NCBI GenBank assembly: GCA_023474345.1
Contig: JAMCXS010000022.1
Coordinates: 1 to 64,000, forward strand
Source: Acidobacteriota bacterium
GTDB taxonomy: Bacteria > Acidobacteriota > Terriglobia > UBA7540
Length of the DNA stretch: 64,000 nt
Direction: 5' to 3'
This document shows, in pieces, positions 34,277-43,077 of this stretch (the stretch's first letter is position 1; each line of letters begins with the position of its first letter). The notes below the pieces were generated by a model. It had not been told where the DNA came from and ran no database searches. It saw only the letters and a program-made list of their open reading frames with translations. The position numbers and the translations under genes are program-made.

Positions 34277-35188
34277 TCAGGCTTTTGGATGAGCTTTATC
34301 GTAAACCTCCATCAATTGCTTGATGGACACCTGCGTATATTTCTGGGTTGTGGCCAGGCTCTTATGGCCCAGCATCTCCTGGATCGCGCGCAGGTCCGCG
34401 CCCTCGGCCAGCAGGTGTGACGCAAAAGCGTGGCGCAGGGAGTGGGGCATTATCAGCGGGCAAAGAGATATATATTTTACGTAGCGTTTGAGCAGCCGGT
34501 CCACGGACCGGGTGGTCAGTCGCTGCCCGCGGGCATTCAAGAACAAGGCTGGGCTGCCGGTCCTTGTTTCCCGCAAAAGCTTCTCACGAAAAGGCAAGTA
34601 GCCTTCGAGCGCCGCCTTGGCCTTCGAACCGAAAGGAACAATCCTTTCTTTGCTGCCTTTTCCGCGTACCAGCACAAAGGCGTCTCCAAAATTTACATGG
34701 CGCAAATCCAGTCCGGCCAGTTCGCTTACCCGCAGGCCGGAGGCGTATAACAACTCCATGATCGCGCGGTCGCGCAGAATGACCGGATCGCTGACCTCGG
34801 CAGCTTGTGCCACGCGATCGAGGAAGGTGTTCATCTCTTCCTCGGTCATGATTCGCGGAAGCTTCTTGTCAAGTTTAGGCGTTGAGATGGCCGCGGCGGG
34901 ATTTTCCTCGAGGAGCTGTTCTCTACTTAGAAATTTGAAGAAAGCGCGGATCGCGGCGAGCTTTCTGGCGATCGATGCTTTTTCCTCTTCCTTCTGAAAA
35001 AGAAATGCCAGGAAACCGCGAATATTATGGGCGTCGATGGCCCTGATATCAACCTGGGCTTCCTTATTTTCGCCTGCCAGGAAATCCCGAAACTGCAGGA
35101 GATCGCTGCGGTAATTCCGAATCGTATGCGGCGAAGCATTCCGCTCGTAACGCAGGTACTCGACGTAGCGTTCGATCAGCTTATCCAT
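34277..35188 (-). CDS. xerC: Tyrosine recombinase XerC
   Basis: A 303-residue site-specific recombinase for chromosome-dimer resolution at dif. The N-terminal SAM-like core-binding domain (RYVEYLRYERNASPHTIRNY) and the catalytic domain are complete: Arg in ASGLRVSELAGL, Lys in GKGSKERIVPFG, HxxR in MPHSLRHAFASHLL, His in MLGHKSLATTQKY, and the nucleophile Tyr of that last segment. Length and sequence style fit the XerC/XerD housekeeping type rather than an integrative-element integrase. Its start overlaps the trmFO stop by 8 bp, the trmFO-xerC arrangement also known from Firmicutes and Acidobacteriota. Confidence 0.88.
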   Translation of the reverse strand: MDKLIERYVEYLRYERNASPHTIRNYRSDLLQFRDFLAGENKEAQVDIRAIDAHNIRGFLAFLFQKEEEKASIARKLAAIRAFFKFLSREQLLEENPAAAISTPKLDKKLPRIMTEEEMNTFLDRVAQAAEVSDPVILRDRAIMELLYASGLRVSELAGLDLRHVNFGDAFVLVRGKGSKERIVPFGSKAKAALEGYLPFREKLLRETRTGSPALFLNARGQRLTTRSVDRLLKRYVKYISLCPLIMPHSLRHAFASHLLAEGADLRAIQEMLGHKSLATTQKYTQVSIKQLMEVYDKAHPKA

Positions 35189-36593
35189 GGAATCTGTCCG
35201 TTATCTTTCCGCCCGTGGGCGGGATGGCATAGGGTCCGGGATCCGTGCCAATCGCCTTGGGAGGCAAAGCGAGCGGCAGTTCGCGCAGCCAGTCCGCGAG
35301 ATCAGCAAGAGCGCGCTCACACTGACGCTCCCGGCGAGCCCGGCGGTCGCGCGCGATGTGCCGCGGCAGCCCTTCGATGGGAGGCAAAAGGTCAAAAGCG
35401 ATATTCGCGGGTTGATAATGATCCGGGCTGGCATGGGTGATGTAATGGACCAACGAGCCCAGGGCGGTGGTCCGCGGAGGAGGCGCAAACGGCTTCTGCC
35501 GCACTCGGTGGGCCAGCGCCAACCCTGCCAGCAAGCCCGTTGCGATGCATTCGACGTAACCTTCCACTCCTGAAAGTTGACCCGCAATGAAAACTTGCGG
35601 CGCCGCTCGCAAACTTAAATCAGCTTCAAGAAGTTTCGGCGCGTTGATATAAGTGTTGCGGTGAATCTGGCCAAAACGGAGGAATTCCGCCTTCTCCAAG
35701 CCCGGAATCATGCGCAGGATTCTTTTCTGCTCCGGAAATTTCAAATGGTTCTGGAAACCCACCAGGTTGTAACTGGAAAAGCGCAAGTTTTCTGACCGAA
35801 GCTGCACCACTGCGTACGGACGCTGGCCGGTGCGGGGATCGATAATTCCCACCGGCCTCATTGGACCGAACCGCAAGGTGTCGAAGCCGCGGCGCGCCAG
35901 TTCCTCGATCGGGAGGCAAGCTTCGAAATACTGCCGATCCTCAAACTCGTGGGCCGCCACGCTTTCCGCGCCCATCAGCGCCTCATAGAATGCGCGATAT
36001 TCCGCTTCGGTCATGGGGCAGTTCAGATAATCCTCGCCGCCTTTGCCGTAGCGGGACGCCCGGAAGATACAGTCCATGTTCAAGGTTTCAGCGTCAACAA
36101 TTGGGCTGATGGAATCATAAAACGCCAAGTTCTCGGAGCCTGTCAGGCATTGAAGGCTCCGGGCCAAGGCATCGGAAGTCAGGGGACCCGTGGCCACCAG
36201 CATGGATTTGTCCAATGGGATTTCCTTCACCTCTTCGCGGCGCAGTTCGATGAGCGGATGTCCATCGATGGCCTTGGTGACTGCGGCGGAAAAACGTTCC
36301 CGGTCCACGGCGAGAGCTGCTCCGCCCGGCACCGCGCATTCATCCGCCATGCGCAGCAGGAGCGACCCCGCGCGGCGCAGCTCTTCCTTCAGCAGCCACG
36401 AAGCCGCGCCGGGGGCGTTTGATTTGAGTGAATTGCTGCAGACCAACTCCGCCAGGAGGCCGGTCTTGTGCGCCGGTGTCGGACGTTGCGGCCGCATTTC
36501 GTAGAACTCCACGGTCGCCCCACGCTCGGCAAGTTGCCATGCCGCCTCGCTGCCCGCCAGTCCGCCTCCCGCAATGATGACATCAGCTCCCAT
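35181..36593 (-). CDS. trmFO: Methylenetetrahydrofolate-tRNA-(uracil-5-)-methyltransferase
   Basis: Makes 5-methyluridine at position 54 of tRNA using methylenetetrahydrofolate and FAD. ATG 36593 (MGADVIIAGGGLAGSEAAWQ) gives a 470-residue protein with the FAD-binding GGGLAGSE near residue 9. LAELVCSNSLKSN near 50 holds the conserved cysteine of the catalytic site, and the C-terminal INANFGLLP-like text (here FDLLPPIEG) is present. The gene precedes xerC with an 8-bp overlap. A TGTTATAAT box stands just upstream. Confidence 0.92.
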   Translation of the reverse strand: MGADVIIAGGGLAGSEAAWQLAERGATVEFYEMRPQRPTPAHKTGLLAELVCSNSLKSNAPGAASWLLKEELRRAGSLLLRMADECAVPGGAALAVDRERFSAAVTKAIDGHPLIELRREEVKEIPLDKSMLVATGPLTSDALARSLQCLTGSENLAFYDSISPIVDAETLNMDCIFRASRYGKGGEDYLNCPMTEAEYRAFYEALMGAESVAAHEFEDRQYFEACLPIEELARRGFDTLRFGPMRPVGIIDPRTGQRPYAVVQLRSENLRFSSYNLVGFQNHLKFPEQKRILRMIPGLEKAEFLRFGQIHRNTYINAPKLLEADLSLRAAPQVFIAGQLSGVEGYVECIATGLLAGLALAHRVRQKPFAPPPRTTALGSLVHYITHASPDHYQPANIAFDLLPPIEGLPRHIARDRRARRERQCERALADLADWLRELPLALPPKAIGTDPGPYAIPPTGGKITDRFHG

Positions 36594-36606
36594 TCTTCTT
36601 CCGAAG

Positions 36607-36615
36607 ATTATAACA
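36607..36615 (-). promoter_or_regulatory. Extended -10 box before trmFO
   Basis: On the minus strand the sequence reads TGTTATAAT, a perfect extended -10 (TGnTATAAT), thirteen bases before the trmFO ATG. That would leave a leader of only about six bases, so the transcript would be nearly leaderless. No -35 hexamer matches. Confidence 0.35.
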
Positions 36616-36774
36616 ACCGGGGAACTTGGACCGGTAAAACACTTCAAGAGAAGCCTGCGAGCAACGATGCCGGCGGGGGAGCCAGCCTATCGTTCCTGGT
36701 ATTCCGCGCGGGCTCCGCCTGTTATGTTTGCCTCGCAACTCCCGCCAGCAAACAGCGCCGCAACCGGCGACATT

Positions 36775-39321
36775 CTACCTGACTGTAATCCCGGCCTGCA
36801 GCGGCACATGTTCCGAGGAGTCGCCGACGTAGATGATGAATTTGCCGGGGTCGACCTTCCAGCCGTTGGCTTTGTCACTCCAATAGGCCAGCGAGCGACG
36901 GTCTAAGGTGACTGTAACCCGCTGGCTTTGACCCGGCGCCAGCATGACGCGGTCGAAGCCCTTCAATTGCTTCTGCGGCATTGGCACGGTGGCGGAAGGA
37001 TCCCCAACGTAAACCTGGGCGACTTCGGCGCCGGCGCGCTGGCCGACGTTCTGAACGTCAAAGCTGACGGTGATCGGGCCATTCGGGCTGGCTTCCTCGG
37101 GCGTGACGCTCAGGTTGCTGAAGGCAAAACGCGTGTAGGAAAGGCCGTAGCCGAACGGAAATAACGGCGGCGCCTGCCCTGGCCGGCCGTACGCGCGGTA
37201 GCCCAAAAAGACGCCTTCGCGGTATTTCACATCGTGCGTGCCGGGTATCTCGTAATAATTTTTATAAGTGGGATCTTCCTGCACTGTCTGCCACCAGGTC
37301 ATGGGCAACTTGCCCGAAGGATCGACCTTGCCGGTCAGCACCTCAGCCAAAGCGCGGCCTGCTTTCGATCCGGCGTACCAACTCTGGATCAACACGGGCA
37401 CGCGATCCAGCCATCCACGGGTTGCCACGCTGCCTCCTGCGGTAAGCACCACGATCGTGCGTGGGTTTGCGGCCACCACGGCTTTGATCAGTTCCTCCTG
37501 GCCCGGAGGCAGGTGGTAACTTCGGTCGAAGCCCTCGCCCTCCGTTTTGTCGTTGAAGCCGACCGACAACACCACGACGTCCGCAAGGGAAGCAATTTTC
37601 CTGACGTCCGGCTCGAGCATCTCTTGAACTGGAATTACGCCAAGCCGGGCTTGTAATCTGTTGCTGGTCGGCGCCAGCACGTAGTCCAACCGCACGGAGG
37701 CGGGCTGGCCGGCAGTCAGGTCAACATCCGCGGCTCGGGGCGCTATGCCAAAATTCGGGGGCACATTGAGCACAAGCTTGTTGTTCACATAAAGACGGTA
37801 GGAATCCCAGGGGCCAACGGCAGCGAAGAAGCGCTGCGGCCCGGAGGTCTTTGGAATATAGTAGCCAGACCAGCGGACAGACCGGACAACCCGCCCCGGA
37901 GGGGGGCTTGAGAACGACTCTGAGTTCAGGTGGAACACCCTGAAGACGCTGCTTGGTTCACCGCTGAAGTCAGCGTTCGGGAATTCCTCCTGCTGGAGCC
38001 CGGGCTCCCTGCCTTGCTGATCGGTTGCGAAATTGCTGCTGCTGAAAATTTCCTCTACAGTCTTTATCCCGCTGTTCCAAAGGACCTTGGTCCCAGGTGC
38101 CAGCGAGTCACTCAGGCCAGTCATGAAGCTTATGGGGGCGAAGGCCGTGACGTGGGCGCTGCCGCCTGCGCAGGCCACGGCCGGATAGGCGTTCGGGCCG
38201 ATGACGGCGATCGTGTGGATTTGGCTCATCGTGAGCGGCAGGAGATTCCCTTCGTTCTTGAGCAGTACCATGCTCTCCTCAGCCGACCGGAGCGCGACCG
38301 CCAGCGACTGTTGGTCATAGAGAGGGATGCTCAGGTCCTGCTGAACGTGGTTAAAGAACCCGAATTCAAGCGCCACCCGCAGAATGCGCCGGACTTTATC
38401 GTTGATCGTCGCCACGGAAACTTTGCCGGCTTTGATGGCGGGCAAGAGTGTTTGAGCATTCATGTATTCCGCCGAAGGCATTTCCAGATCAAGCCCGGCA
38501 TTGGCGGCGGCGATGCCGTTGTGAGTGGCGCCCCAATCAGACATCAGAATGCCACGGAATCCCCAGTCTTTTTTGAGTACGTCCGTATCCAGAAATTTAT
38601 TCTGGGTTGCATGCTCGCCGTTGATCAGATTGTAGGAAGCCATCACAGCGCCGACATGCCCTTCCTTGACTGCGGCCTCGAACGCCGGCAGGTAAATCTC
38701 CCGCAGCGTGCGCTCATCAATGATGGAGTTCGAGCGATGGCGGTCGTACTCCGAGTTGTTCGCATCAAAGTGCTTCACTGTAGCGACGACGTCCTGGCTC
38801 TGCACGCCCAGGATGTAATGGGCGGCGATTTGCCCGGCCAAATAAGGGTCTTCGCCGAAGAATTCAAAATTCCGGCCGCCCATCGGTGCCCGGTAAATGT
38901 TGATGCCGGGGCCGAGAATGAAATTCACCCCGCGGGCCCGCGCGTCGTGACCGAGCGATACCCCTATTTGCCTCGCTAATTTTACGTCCCACGAGGCCGC
39001 CAGGCCGATGCCGGCTGCGTAAGCCGTGTCCGGGCCCCAGGTGCGGACGCCCATGGGGCCGTCAGACATCTTGAGCCGGGGCAGGCCGATCTCCGGCATG
39101 GCGTGGGTGAACATGCCGTCCACACCACCGATAAGTTTGATTTTCTGGGCAAGTGTCAGCTTGGCGAGCATCGCGTCCACGCGACGATCGATCTCCGCCG
39201 GAGAAAGTTTCTGTTGGGGTTGCGGCCCAGCCGCCAACGCGACAACGGGACTCACGATCAGGAACAGAGATAGGTAAGCACAGCGCAAGCGATGCGGCAA
39301 TCTGCGGATGGTAGTTGGCAT
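36775..39321 (-). CDS. Exported GH3 beta-glucosidase with PA14-like insert
   Basis: An 848-residue exported GH3 enzyme. ATG 39321 has AAGGAGA four bases upstream and begins a signal peptide (LRCAYLSLFLIVSPVVALAA). The GH3 barrel has the nucleophile Asp in ILMSDWGATHNG near residue 262 and the substrate-binding KHFDANNSEYDRHRSN. The (alpha/beta)6 sandwich is interrupted by a PA14-like carbohydrate-binding insert at roughly 420-560 (VRSVRWSGYYIPKTSGPQRF, then YRLYVNNKLVLN). A fibronectin-III-like domain closes the protein. The SDWG form and PA14 insert are usual for beta-glucosidases of the Bgl/KmBglI group. It is a single gene on the minus strand. Confidence 0.9.
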   Translation of the reverse strand: MPTTIRRLPHRLRCAYLSLFLIVSPVVALAAGPQPQQKLSPAEIDRRVDAMLAKLTLAQKIKLIGGVDGMFTHAMPEIGLPRLKMSDGPMGVRTWGPDTAYAAGIGLAASWDVKLARQIGVSLGHDARARGVNFILGPGINIYRAPMGGRNFEFFGEDPYLAGQIAAHYILGVQSQDVVATVKHFDANNSEYDRHRSNSIIDERTLREIYLPAFEAAVKEGHVGAVMASYNLINGEHATQNKFLDTDVLKKDWGFRGILMSDWGATHNGIAAANAGLDLEMPSAEYMNAQTLLPAIKAGKVSVATINDKVRRILRVALEFGFFNHVQQDLSIPLYDQQSLAVALRSAEESMVLLKNEGNLLPLTMSQIHTIAVIGPNAYPAVACAGGSAHVTAFAPISFMTGLSDSLAPGTKVLWNSGIKTVEEIFSSSNFATDQQGREPGLQQEEFPNADFSGEPSSVFRVFHLNSESFSSPPPGRVVRSVRWSGYYIPKTSGPQRFFAAVGPWDSYRLYVNNKLVLNVPPNFGIAPRAADVDLTAGQPASVRLDYVLAPTSNRLQARLGVIPVQEMLEPDVRKIASLADVVVLSVGFNDKTEGEGFDRSYHLPPGQEELIKAVVAANPRTIVVLTAGGSVATRGWLDRVPVLIQSWYAGSKAGRALAEVLTGKVDPSGKLPMTWWQTVQEDPTYKNYYEIPGTHDVKYREGVFLGYRAYGRPGQAPPLFPFGYGLSYTRFAFSNLSVTPEEASPNGPITVSFDVQNVGQRAGAEVAQVYVGDPSATVPMPQKQLKGFDRVMLAPGQSQRVTVTLDRRSLAYWSDKANGWKVDPGKFIIYVGDSSEHVPLQAGITVR

Positions 39322-39803
39322 ACGGTCTCCTTTATAAGTATCGGATTATACACTTGATGCGGCGGCCAGCGGACACTGTAATTTTGGATTCTCCGGGATG
39401 CCAGAAAATCTTGCAGGCTGCCCCTCTGGTAAGCAGTGAGATTTTCGCCGAGCCTGGGGGCCAGGCGGCTTGAGGGCGAACAGGCGTTAGATTCCGCTTG
39501 CCTGTCGCCAGTACCTGAAGCCTGTTATAATAAGGCTTAAGACTTCTCTGACCTGTTGCGCTAGTAAGAAACACGGGGTTCTTGGGCGTTTGGGGCGTGG
39601 CGCTCCACGGTTTTTTCCGGTTCATATACATAAAGGAGGACTTGTATACGGTAGCGGCTTGCGGCCGTGGCAGCCGGGATAATGAATCCTTCCGGCACTG
39701 TCCTCAAGGCGATTGGTAGCATCTTTTAACGGAAGCCTCCGAACCCTTGCGGAACTCAAGGACAGAATGGGGTTCCAAGCGGAGGGCCAGAAGAGGAGGG
39801 TCT
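39322..39803 (+). other. Leader region of the pnt operon
   Basis: The 482 bases before pntAA hold no supported gene. A promoter-like TGTTATAAT (39523-39531) is followed 65 bases later by a terminator-like hairpin at 39596-39616. After that comes an unused ribosome-binding-like AAAGGAGGA (39632-39640) with only a TTG two bases on. A second, functional GAGGAGGG lies just before the pntAA ATG. Confidence 0.45.
39523..39616 (+). ncRNA. Candidate short transcript or attenuator ahead of pntAA
   Basis: A perfect extended -10 (TGTTATAAT, 39523-39531) would start RNA near 39538. The hairpin CGTGG (39596-39600), loop CGCT, CCACG (39605-39609), then G and six T (39611-39616) resembles an intrinsic terminator, although the stem is only 5 bp. 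Together they predict an RNA of about 78 nt that is either a small RNA or an attenuated pnt leader. No -35 hexamer was found. Confidence 0.35.
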
Positions 39804-40985
39804 ATGGTGATAGGTGTTCCAAAGGAGATCTTTCCAGGAGAGCGGCGAGTGGGGCTGGTGCCTGCCGTCGTTCCCAGCCTGATCAAGGCCGGTTTCGAGG
39901 TGGTTGTGGAGGCCGGAGCGGGCTCGAACGCCGGCTACCTGGACACGTACTATACCGAGAAAGGCGCAAAAATTCTTGCCGATCGCGCGGAGGTGTTCAA
40001 GGCCGCGGACATCGTGGTTCAAGTTCTCTGTTACGGGTCCAACGACAAGACCGGCAAGGCGGATCTCCCCCACCTTCGTTCTGGGCAATTCCTGGTAGGT
40101 TTCCTTCGTCCGCTCGGAACAGTCGACACCGTTCAGGAAATCGCCGCCCGAGGGGTTTCGGCGTTCAGCGTCGAATTGATGCCCAGGATAACCCGAGCGC
40201 AGAGCATGGATGCCCTTTCCTCGATGTCAACGATTGCCGGCTATAAAGCCGTCCTGATGGCAGCCGATAAGCTGCCCCGGCTTTTTCCCATGCTGACCAC
40301 GGCGGCGGGCACCATTACCCCTGCCCGCGTTTTCGTTATCGGAGCGGGGGTGGCGGGACTGCAGGCGATTGCCACCGCTCGCCGGTTGGGCGCAGTCGCC
40401 TCAGCTTACGATGTCCGCCCTGCTGTAAAAGAGCAGATCCAGAGCCTGGGAGGCCGATTTGTCGAATTGCCGATCGAGGCGAAGCAGGCGCAGGACGCCC
40501 GCGGTTACGCGCAGGCGCAGGATGATTCATTTTATCGGCGGCAGCGGGAGTTGCTGGGGAGCGTGGTGGCGGAAAGCGACGTCGTCATTACCACGGCCGT
40601 GATTCCCGGCAAGAAATCTCCGGTTCTGGTGACGAAGGAGATGGTGGCGAGCATGGCGCCGGGTTCGGTGATCATTGACTTGGCCGCCGAGCGCGGCGGA
40701 AACTGCGAGCTCACGCAGGCAAGCGAAGTGGTGGTTGAGCACGGAGTGAGCATTGTGGGTTACATCAACCTGGCGAGCAGCGTCCCTTACCATGCAAGCC
40801 AGATGTATGCAAAAAATATCACTTCGTTTCTCCAGCACTTGTTCAAGGGTGGAAAGCCCGAGCTCAATCTGGATGATGAGATCACTCGCGAAACACTGGT
40901 AACCCGGGGCGGGGAAATCGTCAACGAACGGGTACGACAGTTTTACTCTCTTCCTGCCATTTCAGCTCAGAAAAATGCGCAGTGA
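39804..40985 (+). CDS. pntA: NAD(P) transhydrogenase alpha subunit, domain I part
   Basis: Binds NAD(H) in the proton-translocating transhydrogenase that links NADH and NADPH pools. ATG 39804 has GAGGAGGG at a good distance. The 393-residue protein has the alanine-dehydrogenase/PntA N-terminal fold (VIGVPKEIFPGERRVGLVP) and the NAD-binding VFVIGAGVAGLQAIATARRLGA. RQRELLGSVVAESDVVITTAVIPG is family-typical. It lacks the membrane part; that is encoded by the next gene, so this is the three-subunit (split alpha) type. Confidence 0.93.
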   Translation: MVIGVPKEIFPGERRVGLVPAVVPSLIKAGFEVVVEAGAGSNAGYLDTYYTEKGAKILADRAEVFKAADIVVQVLCYGSNDKTGKADLPHLRSGQFLVGFLRPLGTVDTVQEIAARGVSAFSVELMPRITRAQSMDALSSMSTIAGYKAVLMAADKLPRLFPMLTTAAGTITPARVFVIGAGVAGLQAIATARRLGAVASAYDVRPAVKEQIQSLGGRFVELPIEAKQAQDARGYAQAQDDSFYRRQRELLGSVVAESDVVITTAVIPGKKSPVLVTKEMVASMAPGSVIIDLAAERGGNCELTQASEVVVEHGVSIVGYINLASSVPYHASQMYAKNITSFLQHLFKGGKPELNLDDEITRETLVTRGGEIVNERVRQFYSLPAISAQKNAQ

Positions 40986-41189
40986 AGAGTGTAGTTTGCG
41001 GCGGCCGCCTGCGAGGGTGTGCCCGCGGTTTGCATAACCCAACATTAAGGAGCGTTGCAAAACATAGTGACAACCTGACTGAGGAGCCGGTGTCCCCACG
41101 GGCGGTTTTCGACGCTGAGTGGGACGCTGCCACAGAAAAGGGCGTGACTATATCTTGCAATCCTCAATAACGAGTTTAAGGAGGAGACC

Positions 41190-41486
41190 ATGCCAGCGGG
41201 ATTTATCACTAACCTATATGTGTTCGTGCTGGCGGGATTCGTCGGATTTGAGGTTATCCGGAGGGTCTCGCCGTTGCTGCACACGCCGTTGATGGCTTTG
41301 ACTAACGCGCTTGATGCCATCGTCGTGGTGGCAGCCATCGTCATTGCCGGACGGCATGGAACCGCACTTTCCGCCGCCCTCGGGGCGATCGCGGTTGCCG
41401 CCGCATTCAGCAACATGGTTGGCGGTTTTCTCATTACCGACCGTATGCTGCGGATGTTCAAACTGAGCGGGCGCAAAAAACAATGA
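41190..41486 (+). CDS. pntAB: NAD(P) transhydrogenase alpha subunit, membrane part
   Basis: A 98-residue membrane protein with three hydrophobic segments (FITNLYVFVLAGFVGFEVI, ALDAIVVVAAIVIAG, ALGAIAVAAAFSNMVGGFL). It corresponds to the C-terminal membrane helices of the E. coli PntA protein; the VTDRML-like LITDRMLRMFK end is typical. AAGGAGGAG stands before ATG 41190. It follows pntA after 204 bp that hold no gene, and it overlaps pntB by ATGA. Confidence 0.9.
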   Translation: MPAGFITNLYVFVLAGFVGFEVIRRVSPLLHTPLMALTNALDAIVVVAAIVIAGRHGTALSAALGAIAVAAAFSNMVGGFLITDRMLRMFKLSGRKKQ

Positions 41487-42877
41487 TGCCACCTACAGCG
41501 CAATACCTCACCGACTTCGCTTACATTGCGGCCATCGCCCTGTTCATCCTGTCGCTCAAATGGTTGAGCTCACCTGCCACGGCACGGCATGGCGTGCTGT
41601 CGGGTGAGATCGGCGCGGCCATCGCGGTGGTCACCACCCTTTTCAACCCCGAACTCGTCCAGTTCAAGTGGATCCTGATCGCGCTCCTGGTGGGCACGAT
41701 GATCGGCATCCGCCTGGGTCTGGTGCACATGACCGCCGTCCCGCAGCGGACGGCCATGAGCCACGCCTTCGGCGCGCTTGCCGCGGCTCTGATCGGGATT
41801 TCCGAGTATTACATGCGCATTCCACACATCAGCAAATTTGAGATGACGGAAATCGCGCTGGAAGTGATCATCGGTTCGCTCAGTTTCACCGGCAGCTTGA
41901 TTGCGGCCGGTAAGCTGCAAGAGATCCTACCGCAGCGGCCTATCACTTATAAGGGGCAGAACTACGTCAGCCTTTCAGTGCTGGGCGCGGCGGTCGTGAT
42001 CGCGCTCATCCTTATCCTGCATCCGACTCGCGTCTATTTTTTCCCGTTCATGGTCCTGATCTCGCTGATTTTCGGCGTCCTGCTGGTGACGCCGATCGGC
42101 GGGGCCGACATGCCCACCGTCATCTCGCTCCTGAACTCTTACGTCGGGTTCACGGCGGCGTTGTTGGGCTTTGTCCTCAACATCAAGGTGCTGGTGGTGG
42201 CCGGAGCGCTGGACGGATCTTCCGGCTTTATTCTGTCGGTGATCATGTGCAAGGCCATGAACCGCTCGTTCACCAACGTAATGTTTGGAGCATTCGGCAA
42301 GCTGCAGGTTTCCGCCGCGGCGGAAAAGGAAGAGCGAACGGTGCGGACCGCGTCGGCGGAAGAAGCTGCCGCGATTCTTGGCGCCGCGAACACCGTGATC
42401 GTCGTTCCGGGGTATGGGATGGCGGTCGCCCAGGCCCAGCATAAAGTTCGCGAACTTTACGATGCCCTCTCCAAAAAAGGTGTCGATGTAAAGTTCGGCA
42501 TTCACCCCGTGGCCGGCCGCATGCCGGGGCATATGAACGTCCTCCTGGCAGAGGCCGATATCCCCTATGACCGGCTGATCGATATGGAAACCGCCAACAG
42601 CGAAATGCCCCAGACCGATGTGGCTCTGATTATCGGAGCAAACGACGTCACCAACCCGGCGGCCAAAACCGAAGAAGGCAGTCCGATCTACGGCATGCCC
42701 ATCATCGAAGTGGATAATGCCAGGACCGTGATGGTGATCAAGCGCAGCTTGAGTCCCGGCTTTGCCGGCATTGATAACGGCCTCTACTATATGGGAAAAA
42801 CCCTGATGCTCTTCGGCGACGCCAAAGCTTTTGTCGGCGACATCGTTCGCGAGCTCTCGGGCGGCGCCCACGTGTAG
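41483..42877 (+). CDS. pntB: NAD(P) transhydrogenase beta subunit
   Basis: A 464-residue subunit with about eight membrane helices forming the proton channel, followed by a NADP(H)-binding domain. The C-terminal domain shows VIVVPGYGMAVAQAQ, then FGIHPVAGRMPGHMNVLLAEA, and GANDVTNPAAKTEEGSPIYG, all conserved in PntB. ATG 41483 overlaps the pntAB stop by four bases, so translation is coupled. The enzyme would supply NADPH from the proton gradient. Confidence 0.95.
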   Translation: MMPPTAQYLTDFAYIAAIALFILSLKWLSSPATARHGVLSGEIGAAIAVVTTLFNPELVQFKWILIALLVGTMIGIRLGLVHMTAVPQRTAMSHAFGALAAALIGISEYYMRIPHISKFEMTEIALEVIIGSLSFTGSLIAAGKLQEILPQRPITYKGQNYVSLSVLGAAVVIALILILHPTRVYFFPFMVLISLIFGVLLVTPIGGADMPTVISLLNSYVGFTAALLGFVLNIKVLVVAGALDGSSGFILSVIMCKAMNRSFTNVMFGAFGKLQVSAAAEKEERTVRTASAEEAAAILGAANTVIVVPGYGMAVAQAQHKVRELYDALSKKGVDVKFGIHPVAGRMPGHMNVLLAEADIPYDRLIDMETANSEMPQTDVALIIGANDVTNPAAKTEEGSPIYGMPIIEVDNARTVMVIKRSLSPGFAGIDNGLYYMGKTLMLFGDAKAFVGDIVRELSGGAHV

Positions 42878-43042
42878 GGCGAAACTCAGGTTTTGAGGCG
42901 GGCGATTTTTCTCCTCTTATGACCGAGGTATTTGCGGTCCTCAACCCGTCCCTTCTTGAAATCGCAGAGCCCCGAAGCCGGCCTGTGATGCGCCAGCCAC
43001 GGTTGGCGTCTTTCCAACCGCGGGCTTTTCCGCTTTGACGAA

Positions 43043-43071
43043 GCGACACTCAGTGCATTTCTGAGTGTCGC
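43043..43071. terminator. Hairpin between convergent pntB and GH92
   Basis: GCGACACTCAG (43043-43053) pairs perfectly with CTGAGTGTCGC (43061-43071) around TGCATTT. It sits between the ends of two convergent genes, so it may terminate both. There is no long T-run on either side. The gap before it (42878-43042) has degenerate repeat text only. Confidence 0.5.
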
Positions 43072-43077
43072 CACGCG

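Noticed and set aside
34277-35188. XerC-like gene as integrase of a genomic island
   Set aside because: It overlaps trmFO and has the length and motif set of the housekeeping XerC; no attachment-site repeats flank it.
39332-39631. 99-codon minus-strand frame in the pnt leader
   Set aside because: No family resemblance or ribosome-binding site, and it covers the terminator-like hairpin and promoter box.
39632-39717. AAAGGAGGA followed by a TTG-started 24-codon leader peptide
   Set aside because: The spacing to TTG is only two bases and the peptide has no recognisable bias, so it is not called as a gene.
41975-42871. 298-codon open frame antisense to pntB
   Set aside because: Gly-, His- and Asp-rich shadow of pntB codons; no ribosome-binding site.
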